From: Duganella radicis
Lineage (GTDB): Bacteria > Pseudomonadota > Gammaproteobacteria > Burkholderiales > Burkholderiaceae_D
DNA: 62,658 bases
Assembly: GCF_009720825.1 (NCBI RefSeq)
Contig: NZ_WNKY01000035.1
Coordinates: 1 to 62,658, forward strand
Direction: 5' to 3'
The notes beneath the pieces were generated by a model. That model did no database searches, was not told where the DNA came from, and saw only the letters and a list, made by a program, of their open reading frames with translations. The position numbers and the translations under genes were made by a program. Every line of letters starts with the position of its first letter. Position 1 is the stretch's first letter. Below are positions 1-10,195 of the stretch, piece after piece.

Positions 1-1318
1 GCTCTCGCGCACCTCGGCCGCCGTCAGGCGCGCGGTGTTCATTTTCTTGATGTCGGCGCCAAAGGTGTCGGCGTTGCGCGCCGACAGCACCATCCGTCGC
101 GCCGGCCGTCGCGCCATCCGCCGCGCCATTCGCACCGCCCGTCGCGCCATTCGCCGCGTCGCCGACGCCGCCCGCCGGCTCGCCCATGTCGCCCGCGGCG
201 GCGCCGGCGACGCTGGCGCGCAATTGCCGCGCCCATGCCAGCGTGCGCGGGTTGTAGCCGGCCGGCAGCTCCAGCCAGCGCGCCATGCGCTGCGGCTGCT
301 CGCCCGCTTGCAGCGTGTAGCTCAGATAGGCGCTGGCGCCGAAGCGCAGGCGCTGGTCGACCGGATCGGCGGTGTACTGCTCCATCTCGTCGGTGTCGCG
401 CAGGCGCTGGCCGGGCAGGCGCAACTCCGGCCCGGCCAATTCCAGCAGCGCCAGCCAGCGCGTGTGGCTGGCCTCCATCGTGACCTCATAGCGCACCGGC
501 TGGCCGCGCGCCTGGACGGCGATCTCCAGCCGTTGCAGACCGCGCTTGCGCGGCACCCGGGTCCAGGTGCGGCCGTCGTAATCGCCCAGCACAATGCTGC
601 GCCAGTACAGCTGCCGCTGGGCCGGCACGGCGTCGGCGAAGCGCACCCGGAAGGCCGGCTCGTCCGACTGCGCCAGCGACGACAGCGAGCCGGGCGCCAT
701 GCTGTCGCTCAAGCCGGTCCTGCCGCCCGACGCATCGCCGGGCAGGCCCCATAGCGGTCCCTGAATGCGCGGGAAGCCAATGAACAGCACGGCCGCCAGC
801 GGCGCCGCCAGCGCGCACAGGGTGGCGGCGGTGCGCAGGCGCTGGCGCAGCGGCGGCACGGCGCCGGTGTACTGGAACGACAGCTGCGCCGTCAGCAGCA
901 CCACCAGCGTGAGCGCCACCCACAGCGCGGCCGGGATCGATTGCGAGTAGAGAAAATTGGTCAACAGAACAAAAAAACTGAGGAACGTCACCACGAACAG
1001 ATCGCGCCGGGCGTGCATCTCCAGCAGCTTGAAGGCCAGCAGCAGCGCCAGCATGGCGACGCCGGCGTCGCGCCCCAGCAGCGTGCGATAGCTGGCGTAG
1101 ACACCGGCCATGGCCGCCATCGCCACCGGCGCCAGCAGCCAGACCGGCGGCATGCGCTTGCCCAGCCACGTCAGCGCCGCGCGCCACAGCAGCGTGAGGC
1201 AGCTGAGCGCGCCGATCCACGGCGGCAGATGGGCGAAATGCGGCGCCAGCACCATCAGCGCGGCGGCCAGCAGCAACAGCGTGTCGGCCTTGTCGCGCGT
1301 CAGCCGCATGGCCTTCAT
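1..1318 (-). CDS. DUF3488/transglutaminase-like membrane protein (TgpA type), partial
   Basis: The start ATG at 1318 overlaps the stop of the DUF58 gene in an ATGA arrangement, so the two are translationally coupled. The first 180 or so residues form several hydrophobic segments, for example LLLLAAALMVL and FVVTFLSFFVLLTNFLY, followed by a periplasmic part containing YWRSIVLGDYDGRTWTRVP, which is typical of the region between the DUF3488 membrane domain and the transglutaminase core. The catalytic Cys-His-Asp part lies beyond the window. MoxR, DUF58 and TgpA form a widespread operon thought to act on envelope proteins. From about position 90 downwards the frame enters an Ala/Gly/Asp-rich repeat. 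After it this frame reads Arg/His-rich, while another frame reads more protein-like, so a frameshift or assembly error is possible. Confidence 0.8.
   Translation of the reverse strand, partial: MKAMRLTRDKADTLLLLAAALMVLAPHFAHLPPWIGALSCLTLLWRAALTWLGKRMPPVWLLAPVAMAAMAGVYASYRTLLGRDAGVAMLALLLAFKLLEMHARRDLFVVTFLSFFVLLTNFLYSQSIPAALWVALTLVVLLTAQLSFQYTGAVPPLRQRLRTAATLCALAAPLAAVLFIGFPRIQGPLWGLPGDASGGRTGLSDSMAPGSLSSLAQSDEPAFRVRFADAVPAQRQLYWRSIVLGDYDGRTWTRVPRKRGLQRLEIAVQARGQPVRYEVTMEASHTRWLALLELAGPELRLPGQRLRDTDEMEQYTADPVDQRLRFGASAYLSYTLQAGEQPQRMARWLELPAGYNPRTLAWARQLRASVAGAAAGDMGEPAGGVGDAANGATGGANGAADGATAGATDGAVGAQRRHLWRRHQENEHRAPDGGRGARE
91..160. repeat. degenerate GC-rich tandem repeat inside the TgpA-type gene
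   Basis: Variants of a roughly 12-base unit (CGCGCCATCCGC-like on the plus strand) follow one another. In the minus-strand reading frame of the transglutaminase gene they encode an Ala/Gly/Asn/Asp-rich low-complexity linker. Such a tract is prone to slippage and to assembly error. Confidence 0.6.
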
Positions 1319-2310
1319 GGCGCGCCCTCGCGGCCGAACAGGGCGAGCGCGCGCAGGCAACTGGCGCGGTGGGCGTCGCCCAGCGCCGGGCCGTAGTCAT
1401 GCTGGGCCAGGCGGAAACGGTAGGGCAGGGCGCGCCGCTCGGCCTCCAGCACCCACGCCGCCATGCGCGACAGCTTCTGCTCCAGCCCCATCCGCACCGG
1501 CAGCGCGGCAAAGTCCAGACACAACTCGGCCACCGCGCCGCCCTCGAAATGCTTGCTCACCAGCTGCCCGCCCAGCGCCGGATCGTGGCGCGCGATCTGC
1601 CGCCACGCCAGATGCCGCAGTGGATCGCCGGCCTGATAACTGCGGATGCCGGCGAAATTATCCAGCCCCACCGTGCCATGCCCTTCCTCGCTGGCCGCGC
1701 CGCTCGACGGCAGTGGCGGCGGCGGCGACTCCGGCGCCGGATACACCAGCACCCTGGCGTCCGGCCGCCAGTAACTCCACGCCTTGAACAAGCCCAGCGG
1801 AAAGCGCGTCACCAGCCGCACGCGCGGCGCCGCCAGCCAGCCGCGCTCACCGGTGCGCACCGCCAGCGGCAGCGCGCTGGCGCCGCCCGCCGCCACATCG
1901 GTCACATAGCGCGGCGCGCCATCCTGCTGAAAGCCCAGCCACACCGCAAACCGGTCGCGCCGGCCGGGATTGAGCACATGCAGCTCGAACCGCGCCTCCT
2001 CGCCGGCAAACACCGGCGGCGCGCGGCCCGGCGCCAGTTGCAACTGCGCCAGATTGCTGGCCGTCAGATACATATCGGCCACCGCGCAGGCGCCGGCGAA
2101 AAACGTCAGCGCGAAGCCGAGCCCCAGGTTGTAATTCAGCGCGCCCACCAGCATCACCAGCAGCAGCACCGCAAACATCAGCCCCGCGCGCGTCGGCAGG
2201 ATGAACACGCGGCGCATGGTCAGCACCACCGTGCCCGGCTCGCGGTCGCGCAACTGGAACAGCCACCGGTCGCGGCCCCAGCGGTACCAGGCTTGCAGCG
2301 CCGCCACCAT
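1315..2310 (-). CDS. DUF58 domain protein
   Basis: This 331-residue protein has two hydrophobic segments near residues 36-85 (FAVLLLVMLVGALNYNLG and the stretch that follows) and then a cytoplasmic DUF58 core containing GIRSYQAGDPLRHLAWRQIA, the hallmark motif of the family. It sits 6 bp after the MoxR ATPase gene and overlaps the transglutaminase gene by 4 bp. The three genes form one operon transcribed leftwards. DUF58 proteins resemble von Willebrand factor A folds and are thought to work with the MoxR ATPase as a chaperone-like pair. The substrate here is unknown. Family assignment is firm and function is inferred. Confidence 0.88.
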   Translation of the reverse strand: MVAALQAWYRWGRDRWLFQLRDREPGTVVLTMRRVFILPTRAGLMFAVLLLVMLVGALNYNLGLGFALTFFAGACAVADMYLTASNLAQLQLAPGRAPPVFAGEEARFELHVLNPGRRDRFAVWLGFQQDGAPRYVTDVAAGGASALPLAVRTGERGWLAAPRVRLVTRFPLGLFKAWSYWRPDARVLVYPAPESPPPPLPSSGAASEEGHGTVGLDNFAGIRSYQAGDPLRHLAWRQIARHDPALGGQLVSKHFEGGAVAELCLDFAALPVRMGLEQKLSRMAAWVLEAERRALPYRFRLAQHDYGPALGDAHRASCLRALALFGREGAP

Positions 2311-2316
2311 GATGGG

Positions 2317-3237
<921 letters not shown>

Positions 3238-3305
3238 GATATGTATGGTAGATTAGCGCCTGAGGGGATTCTATGCGAGAAACAGCTCGCAGCAGTAAAC
3301 ATAAC

Positions 3306-4232
3306 ATGACCACAGCCATCTACAGCCATCCCGACTGCCAGCGTCACGACATGGGCGACTGGCATCCCGAGTCGCCGGCGCGCCTGCAAGCGATCGCCGA
3401 CCAGCTGATCGGATCGCACATCAGCGACCTGCTGGAGCACCGCGAGGCGCCGCTGGTCGCGCTGGCCGACCTCGAGCGTAACCACAGCCCCAACGCCATC
3501 GCCATCGTGCGCGACAACGTGCCGGCCGACGGCGACACCTACCCGCTGGACGCCGACACCGCGCTCAACGCCTGGAGCTGGCGCGCGGCCCAGCGCGCGG
3601 CCGGCGCCGCCGTGGCCGCCACCAACGCGGTGCTGGACGGCGACATCGACAACGCCTTCTGCGCGGTGCGCCCGCCCGGCCACCACGCGCGCCCGGGCGA
3701 GCCGATGGGCTTCTGCCTGTTCAACAACGTGGCGGTGGCGGCCAAGCACGCGCTGGCGGTGCGCGGCCTGCAACGCGTGGCCATCGTCGACTTCGACGTC
3801 CACCACGGCAACGGCACCGAGGAAGCCTTCCTGCACGAGCCGCGCGCGCTGATGGTCAGCTTCTACCAGCACCCGCTGTACCCGTACTGCGCGCCGCAGC
3901 CGATCACCGCCAACGCGGTCAACGTGCCGGTGCCGGCCCACAGCAAGGGCGACGTGGTGCGCAAGATCGTGACGGAACAATGGCTGCCGGCGCTGCACGC
4001 CTTCCGGCCCGAAATGATCTTCATCTCGGCCGGCTTCGACGCCCACCGCGAGGACGACATCGGCGGCATGGGCCTGGTGGAGGCCGACTACGCGTGGATG
4101 ACCGAGCAGATCATGGCGGTGGCGCGCCAGCACGCGCAAGGGCGCATCGTCAGCTGCCTGGAGGGCGGCTACAACCTGTCGGCGCTGGGCCGCAGCGTGG
4201 TGGCCCACCTCAGGGCGCTGGCGGAGATTTAA
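3306..4232 (+). CDS. histone-deacetylase-family amidohydrolase
   Basis: The protein carries the class II deacetylase signatures RPPGHHA (active-site tandem His), DFDVHHGNG (zinc-ligand region) and SAGFDAHRED. Its 308 residues match bacterial acetylpolyamine amidohydrolase/AcuC-like enzymes, which remove acetyl groups from small amines or lysines in a zinc-dependent reaction. An upstream in-frame ATG at 3273 would add 11 residues. The ATG at 3306 was preferred because the conserved part begins immediately with TTAIYSHPDC. It is divergently transcribed from the MoxR operon. The substrate is not determinable from sequence. Confidence 0.9.
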   Translation: MTTAIYSHPDCQRHDMGDWHPESPARLQAIADQLIGSHISDLLEHREAPLVALADLERNHSPNAIAIVRDNVPADGDTYPLDADTALNAWSWRAAQRAAGAAVAATNAVLDGDIDNAFCAVRPPGHHARPGEPMGFCLFNNVAVAAKHALAVRGLQRVAIVDFDVHHGNGTEEAFLHEPRALMVSFYQHPLYPYCAPQPITANAVNVPVPAHSKGDVVRKIVTEQWLPALHAFRPEMIFISAGFDAHREDDIGGMGLVEADYAWMTEQIMAVARQHAQGRIVSCLEGGYNLSALGRSVVAHLRALAEI

Positions 4233-4263
4233 GCGCCCGATCGCGCGACCGGGCGCATGCGGC

Positions 4264-6249
4264 CTAGTCTTGCACCGCCTGGCCGTTCCTGGCCGACCAG
4301 CGGTACAGGCCCCAGACGATGGCGGTGCCGGCGATCAGGGCGATGGTCATGCTCTGGCCCTCGCTCATGCCGTTGGCGATGGCCAGCGGCTCGCCCTGGC
4401 CGGACAGCACGATCAGGCCGGCCAGCGCCACGTTGAACAGGCTCTCGCCGACGATGAAGCCGGACATCACCAGCACGCCGATGCGCTTGGCCGCCTCGCC
4501 GCCGGCCCGCTGCTCGACCGCGCGGTCGAACAGCCAGCCGGTGATCGCGCCGATCACCACCGGCGTGATCACCGCGCTCGGCAGGTAGATCGCCAGCCCC
4601 ACGCCCAGCGGCGGCAGGCTGTACTTGCCGTGGCTGGAGTGTTTCAGCGCGAAGTTGATCAGCACCAGGCCCAGGCCGATCAGCGCGCCATACCCCAGCA
4701 AGTCCCATTGCAGGTTGCCGCCGATCACGCCCTTGGCCAGGGTGGAGATCAGCAGCGCCTGCGGCGCCGCCAGCGGCTAGTCGGAGATCGCGTCGAGGTT
4801 GGGCGCGCCGACGAAGCCGTTGGCGTGATTCAGCAGCTCCAGCACCGGCGGCACCACGCAGGAGCCGGCCGCCACGCCGATCAGCAGGCCGACCTGCTGC
4901 TTCCACGGGGTGGCGTTGACCAGCTGGCCGGTCTTCAGGTCTTGCAGGTTGTCGTTGCCGATCACGGCCACGGCCAGCACCACGGTGGTGACGAACAGCG
5001 CGTAGGCGATCAGCGCCTGCGCCACCTCCGGCCCCATCACCGTGCGGCCGACCATGCCCACGCTCAGCGCGGCGCCCAGGATGGTCAGGATGGCGATGCC
5101 GGACACCGGCGAGTTGGAGGAGCCGATCAGGCCCGCCATGTAGCCGCACACGGCGGCGGCGAAGATGCCGGCCACCAGCACATAGCCCACGCCCACCGCC
5201 ACCAGCGGCGCCGACAGCGCGGCCAGCGGGCCGCCTTGCAGGAAGCTGGCCAGCAGCCAGCCAGCCGGCACCAGCGAGATCAGGGTCACCAGGCCGACGA
5301 TGAAGATCGGCAGGTCCATTTCCGTGCGCTCCAGTACCGCACCCTCCAGCCTGGCCTTGCGCGCGGTGTCCATGGCCGACTTCAGGCCGCCCAGGATCGG
5401 CTTGGCCAGGCCGGCCAGCGTGATGATGGCGGCGATGCCGATCACGCCCGCGCCCATCATGCGCACCTGGGTCTTCCAGATGCCCAGCGCGTGGTCGGCC
5501 ACCGCCACCCCGGCCGCCAGCGGCGTCAGATTGCTCATCAGCGGCACCAGGATGCCCCAGGCGATGATCAGGCCGGCCAGCATGGCGATGCCGACCGTGA
5601 TGCCCATCAGGTGGCCGGCGCCGATCAGCGCCAGCGAGCTCGACGCCCCGATGCCGGTGGCGCCGGCGCCGGTGCGGAAGAACACCGCCACCTCGCCGGC
5701 CATCAGCTTGGCGGCGCCGCCGGCGGCAAACAGGGCCGAGGTCAGGCTGCCCCACACCACGGCGCGCAGGCCGGCCTTGCCCTCGGCCGCGCCTTCGCGC
5801 GAGGCCATGCCGACCTTCAGCACCTCGGCCGCGGCCACGCCCTCGGGGTAGGGCAGATCGGACTGCGACACCAGCGCCCGGCGCAGCGGCACCGTGTACA
5901 TCACGCCCAGCACGCCGCCGACGGCGCAGGCGCCGAAGGTGGGCCAGAACGGCACGTGCGCCCACCAGCCGATCATCAACAGGCCGGGCAGGACGAAAAT
6001 CACCGACGCCAGCGTGCCCGCCGCCGAGGCGATGGTCTGGACGATGTTGTTTTCCTGGATGGTGGCGTCCTTGAAGGCGCTGAGCAGCGCCATCGAGATG
6101 ACGGCGGCGGGGATGGAGGTGGCGAAGGTCAGGCCGACTTTCAGGCCGAGGTAGACTTGGGCGGCGGTGAACACCAAGGTGATCAGAATGCCCAGAATAA
6201 TCCCGCGAAGGGTGATTTCCTTCGGGTTGAACGGTGCAGCTATGCTCAT
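4264..6249 (-). pseudogene. OPT-family oligopeptide transporter, interrupted by an in-frame TAG
   Basis: The frame from ATG 6249 encodes a polytopic membrane protein with the OPT start pattern (NPKEITLRGIILGILITLVF) and continues in the same frame to a stop at 4264, for 661 sense positions in all, the usual size of bacterial OPT transporters. Codon 491, at 4777-4779 on the minus strand, is TAG between AISD and PLAAPQA. The following 170 codons are open and keep clear transmembrane segments and the family-like segment STLAKGVIGGNLQWDLLGYG. A single base change such as AAG to TAG would explain it. The product would be a 490-residue truncated transporter unless the codon is read through. The ATG at 6249 was chosen over the GTG at 6258 because GGAG lies 8 bases before it. 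Confidence 0.85.
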
Positions 6250-6350
6250 CTTCAGCACTCCGGAGTTATTGTTTATGTAATTAATGGTTCAAAGCGCCTC
6301 ATGATAAAGGTAAAATAGCGGGTTGTCAGAACGTTTTTGAAGGTCACAGC

Positions 6351-7301
6351 ATGTCGATACAATGGTACCCGGGGCATATGAACGCCGCCAAAAAGAAGGC
6401 GGCGGAACAGATGGAGAACACCGATCTGGTGATCGAAGTGGTCGACGCGCGCCTGCCCGAGGCCAGCACCAACCCGATGGTGGAGGAGCTGCGCAAATTC
6501 CGCCAGCGCCCGTGCCTGAAAATCCTCAATAAAATCGACCTGGCCGATCCGGCCGCCACCGCCGCCTGGACCGCGTACTACAACGCCCAGGACGGCGTGA
6601 CCGCCTACGCCATGACCACCAAGAAACCGGCCGACGTGGCGCGCATCCCGGAGCTGGCCAGGCAGCTGGCGCCGCACCGCGGCGTGCCGACCAAGCCGCT
6701 GCGCATCATGATCATGGGCATCCCCAACGTCGGCAAATCGACGCTGATGAACGCCCTGCTGAAAAAGCGCGTGGCCAAGGTGGGCGACGAACCGGCCGTC
6801 ACCAAGCAGCAGCAAAAACTCTACCTCGACAAGAACACCATCCTGGTCGACACCCCCGGCATGCTGTGGCCGAAGATCGCCCTGCCCAGCGATGGCCTGA
6901 TGCTGGCCGCCAGCCACGCCATCGGCGCCAACGCGCTGATCGAGGAGGAAGTGGCCGAGTTCCTGGCCGGCGAGCTGCTGGCGCGCTACCCGGACCTGCT
7001 GGTGGCGCGCTACGGCTTCAAGGAGATAGAAAAAATGGACGCCATCGGCGTGGTGGAGGGCGTCGGCATCAAGCGCGGCTTCCGCCAGAAGGGCGGCGAC
7101 CTCGATTACGAAAAGGCCGCGCACACCTTCCTGGGCGACTACCGCAGCGGCGCCCTGGGCCGCATCTCGCTGGAGACGCCGGACACGCGCGACGTGCGCC
7201 TCGCGGCGCACCAGGCCGAGATGGCGAAGAAGGCGGCCGAGAAAGCCGCCATCGCCGAAGAAAAAGCCCGCGCCGCCGCCAACGGCAAGCGCGGTACTTG
7301 A
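6351..7301 (+). CDS. ylqF: ribosome biogenesis GTPase YlqF/RbgA
   Basis: This is a circularly permuted GTPase of 316 residues. The G4 motif (LNKIDLAD) lies near residue 60, before the P-loop GIPNVGKST near residue 123 and the G3 motif DTPGMLWP near residue 170. The N-terminal IQWYPGHMNAAKKK is the family signature. YlqF/RbgA acts in late assembly of the large ribosomal subunit. The C-terminal tail is Ala/Lys/Glu-rich and probably helical. The gene abuts the convergent dioxygenase gene, with stop codons back to back at 7301/7302. Confidence 0.94.
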   Translation: MSIQWYPGHMNAAKKKAAEQMENTDLVIEVVDARLPEASTNPMVEELRKFRQRPCLKILNKIDLADPAATAAWTAYYNAQDGVTAYAMTTKKPADVARIPELARQLAPHRGVPTKPLRIMIMGIPNVGKSTLMNALLKKRVAKVGDEPAVTKQQQKLYLDKNTILVDTPGMLWPKIALPSDGLMLAASHAIGANALIEEEVAEFLAGELLARYPDLLVARYGFKEIEKMDAIGVVEGVGIKRGFRQKGGDLDYEKAAHTFLGDYRSGALGRISLETPDTRDVRLAAHQAEMAKKAAEKAAIAEEKARAAANGKRGT

Positions 7302-8111
7302 TCACGCCGCGGCCGCTTCGCCGAACCTGAAGCTGCTGACCGCGAGGCCGCCCATGAAGGCGTCTTCGTGATACGGCACGGCGGCATCCTCATTCTCCGC
7401 CGCGCCCAGCACCACCATCAAGGGCAGCAAATGCTCCTCGCGCGGATGCGCCATGCGCGCGGCCGGCGCCCGTTCCCATTCCAGCAACTGCGCGCTGCGC
7501 TCCCGCGGCGGCAAGGCCATGGTCTTGCGCAGCCAGTCATCAAACGCATGCGACGCCGCCGCACCCGCCGCGTTGAACGCGCGCAGGTTGTGGAAACTCA
7601 GCCCGCTGCCGACAATCAGCACGCCCTGTTCGCGCAGGGGCGCCAGCAAACGGCCCACCTCCAGGTGCGTCAGCGGATCAAGCCCATATTTGAGCGACAG
7701 CTGCACGATCGGCACATCCGCCTGCGGATACACCGGATACATGGCGCTGAACGTGCCATGATCGAAACCGCGTTGCGGATCGAGCAGCGCCTTGTGGCCG
7801 CCGGCTTCCAGCAGTTGCCGCACCTGCGCCGCCAGGTCCGGCGAACCGGGCGCGCGGTACTGGACCTCGTAGGTATGCGGCGGGAAGCCGCCGTAGTCGT
7901 AAATCATCGGCGGTTGCGCCGCCGACGACAGCATGAAATCGCGGCCCTCCCAGTGCGCCGTAATCACCAGCACCGCCTTGGGCGTCACGCCGATCTGGCG
8001 CGGAATATCGCGCAGCGAGGCATCCAGCTTGCCGTACAAATGGCCGACCTGGTCCATCATGAACGGCCAGGGGCCGCCGCCGTGCGACAGGAAGTAAGTA
8101 GGTAGTTTCAT
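7302..8111 (-). CDS. DODA-type extradiol ring-opening dioxygenase
   Basis: This 269-residue protein matches the class III extradiol / 4,5-DOPA dioxygenase family. The N-terminal LSHGGGPW supplies a conserved metal-site histidine, VLVITAHWE is the second conserved block, and RGFDHGTFSAMYPVYP and VLIVGSGLSFHNLR complete the pattern. These non-heme iron or zinc enzymes cleave catechol-like rings, but many members, for example E. coli YgiD, are named only by homology. The gene stands alone and is divergent from the TonB receptor gene. Confidence 0.88.
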   Translation of the reverse strand: MKLPTYFLSHGGGPWPFMMDQVGHLYGKLDASLRDIPRQIGVTPKAVLVITAHWEGRDFMLSSAAQPPMIYDYGGFPPHTYEVQYRAPGSPDLAAQVRQLLEAGGHKALLDPQRGFDHGTFSAMYPVYPQADVPIVQLSLKYGLDPLTHLEVGRLLAPLREQGVLIVGSGLSFHNLRAFNAAGAAASHAFDDWLRKTMALPPRERSAQLLEWERAPAARMAHPREEHLLPLMVVLGAAENEDAAVPYHEDAFMGGLAVSSFRFGEAAAA

Positions 8112-8213
8112 AGAGAATTCCTTTCAGTCTTCACTATAAGGACGCATCCCTCCGCAATCAATGCTGTAAATATAGATGGATCATATCTAAAAACTGAATC
8201 AACTTGTCACGCG

Positions 8214-8219
8214 TATAAT
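8214..8219 (+). promoter_or_regulatory. candidate -10 element of the TonB-receptor promoter
   Basis: A perfect TATAAT lies 29 bases before the receptor start codon in the divergent spacer. The matching -35 element is weak. No cobalamin-riboswitch-like sequence was recognised in the short leader. Confidence 0.4.
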
Positions 8220-8248
8220 GTCGGGGCCTAAATTTTGAAAGACTGACC

Positions 8249-10195
8249 ATGACCGTATTCCGTCCCTGCCTGCTGGCCGCCGCCGTTACCCTGTGCTTTG
8301 CCGCGCAGGCCGAAGACTTTGGCAGCGTGACCGTCACCGGCGCGCGCTTCGAGGCCGACCCGGCGCTGGCCCCGATCGGCGCCACCATCATCAGCGCCGA
8401 CGAGATCCGTCGCTCCGGCGCCAGCGACGTGAATGCCGCCATCCGCAAAGTGGGCGGCGTGTACGGCCGCCAGTCGCTGGACGGCAGCCCGGACTTCGGC
8501 CTCGATCTGCGCGGCTTCGGCACCAACAGCAGCCAGAATCTGGTGCTCGTGGTGGACGGCGTGCGCCTGTCGGAAAATGAACTGAGCAACGCCATCCTGT
8601 CGACCATCCCGATCGACACCGTGGACCACATCGAAATCACGCGCGGCGGCGCCAGCGTGCTGTATGGCGACGGCGCCACCGGCGGCGTGATCAACATCGT
8701 CACCAAACGCCCGAGCGCCAACAGCCGCCGTGGCAGCGTGTTCGTCGAGGGCGGCCAGTTCCACGCCGGCGAAGTGCGCGTCTCCGGCGCCCAGGCCTGG
8801 GAAAACTTCGCGGCCGACGCCACGCTGGACCACCAGCGCAGCGACAACTACCGCGACAACAACGACTTCAAGCAAACCCATTTCAGCGGCGGTGCGCAAT
8901 GGTTCGCCAACCAGTTCGACCGCATCGGCTTCCGTTACGAAGGCGCGCGCCAGGACATGCGCTTCGCCGGATCGCTGAACGAAGCGCAGTTCAGCGCCAA
9001 CCCGCGCCAGACCAAGACACCGGACGACAACGGCTCGCTCGACAGCGACCGCCTGACCGTGTTCGGCCAATACCGTGTGGCTGGCCACGACCTCGCCGCC
9101 GATCTGTCGTACCGCAAGAAGACCGTCGAAGCGGCTTACATCTCCAGCGCCGGCGCCTACCACACCACCTACGAAAGCAAGACCTGGCAGTTCTCGCCGC
9201 GCGTGCGCAAGCTGGGTGCCATCAACGGCATGGTGAACGAACTGGTGGCCGGCATCGACTTCATGAAGTGGGAGCGCACCGGCCTGGCCGACTTCGCGGG
9301 CTTTGCCACCTCCAACGCCGACGCCAGCCAGAAATCCAAAGCGCTGTATTTGCGCGACGAACTGCGCTTCGATGCCGCGCACGAAGGCCGCATCTCGGCC
9401 GGTGTGCGCCGTGAAATCTTCGACAAGGACTTCACCGATCCGCTGGCCGGCGCCGGTTACAACATCGTGCAGGGCCTGAATGCATGGGAACTGCAAGCCA
9501 GCTACATGCCGGTCACCGCGGTCACCGTGTTCGGTAAACTGGGGCAAAGCTACCGCGTGGCGAATTCGGACGAGAATGCCGTCACGCCAAAGCCTAACAA
9601 GCCGCTGGCGGCGCAGCAGTCGCATGACGCGGAGCTGGGCCTGAGCTACGCCAACGCCGTGCAGAAGATCACCGCGCGCGTATTCCGCCACAACCTGACC
9701 AACGAAATCTTCTACGACCCGACCATCAATGGCTTCGGCGCCAACACCAACCTGGACCCGACCCGCCGCCAGGGACTCGAGCTGGATGCGGAACAGAAGA
9801 TCGACGCCGCATGGGCCGTCAGCGCGCACTACCAGCACGTGCAAGCCAAGTTCCGCGCAGGCGCCAACAACGGTAAGGAGATGGTGCTGGTGCCGAAGAA
9901 TACCCTGAGCGCCCGCCTGGCCTGGACCGGCGACGGCCAGAACGCCGACGTGGGTGTGCAGTGGGTCGACCAACAGCGCTACGGCAGCGACTTCACCAAC
10001 ACCTGCTCGGCCGAGATGCCGTCCTTCACCACGCTGGACGCACGCTATGCGCGCCAGTTCGGCCAGTGGGAGTGGGCTGTGTCGGGCCAGAACCTGACGG
10101 ACAAGCGCTACTACTCGCAAGCCTTCGGCTGCAAGGACGGCATCTATCCATCGGACGGCCGCCAGCTGAAAATCTCGGCGCGCTACGAGTTCTGA
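8249..10195 (+). CDS. TonB-dependent outer-membrane receptor (BtuB-like)
   Basis: The protein has 648 residues. A signal peptide (LLAAAVTLCFAAQA) is followed by a TonB-box-like SVTVTGARF, a plug domain with LVLVVDGVRLSE and IEITRGGASVLYGDGATGGVIN, and a beta-barrel ending in KISARYEF with a terminal aromatic residue. The stop overlaps by one base the start of a BtuF-like periplasmic binding protein. That pairing, and the modest length, suggest corrinoid uptake. A siderophore or other chelate remains possible. No BtuC or BtuD is in the window, so the inner-membrane part must be encoded elsewhere. Confidence 0.85.
   Translation: MTVFRPCLLAAAVTLCFAAQAEDFGSVTVTGARFEADPALAPIGATIISADEIRRSGASDVNAAIRKVGGVYGRQSLDGSPDFGLDLRGFGTNSSQNLVLVVDGVRLSENELSNAILSTIPIDTVDHIEITRGGASVLYGDGATGGVINIVTKRPSANSRRGSVFVEGGQFHAGEVRVSGAQAWENFAADATLDHQRSDNYRDNNDFKQTHFSGGAQWFANQFDRIGFRYEGARQDMRFAGSLNEAQFSANPRQTKTPDDNGSLDSDRLTVFGQYRVAGHDLAADLSYRKKTVEAAYISSAGAYHTTYESKTWQFSPRVRKLGAINGMVNELVAGIDFMKWERTGLADFAGFATSNADASQKSKALYLRDELRFDAAHEGRISAGVRREIFDKDFTDPLAGAGYNIVQGLNAWELQASYMPVTAVTVFGKLGQSYRVANSDENAVTPKPNKPLAAQQSHDAELGLSYANAVQKITARVFRHNLTNEIFYDPTINGFGANTNLDPTRRQGLELDAEQKIDAAWAVSAHYQHVQAKFRAGANNGKEMVLVPKNTLSARLAWTGDGQNADVGVQWVDQQRYGSDFTNTCSAEMPSFTTLDARYARQFGQWEWAVSGQNLTDKRYYSQAFGCKDGIYPSDGRQLKISARYEF

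Noticed and set aside
4270..6318. 682-codon plus-strand frame opposite the OPT gene
   Set aside because: His/Gln/Asp-rich shadow of a GC-rich membrane protein gene.
8112..8248. Cobalamin riboswitch before the BtuB-like receptor
   Set aside because: The leader is too short and no B12-box-like sequence is present.
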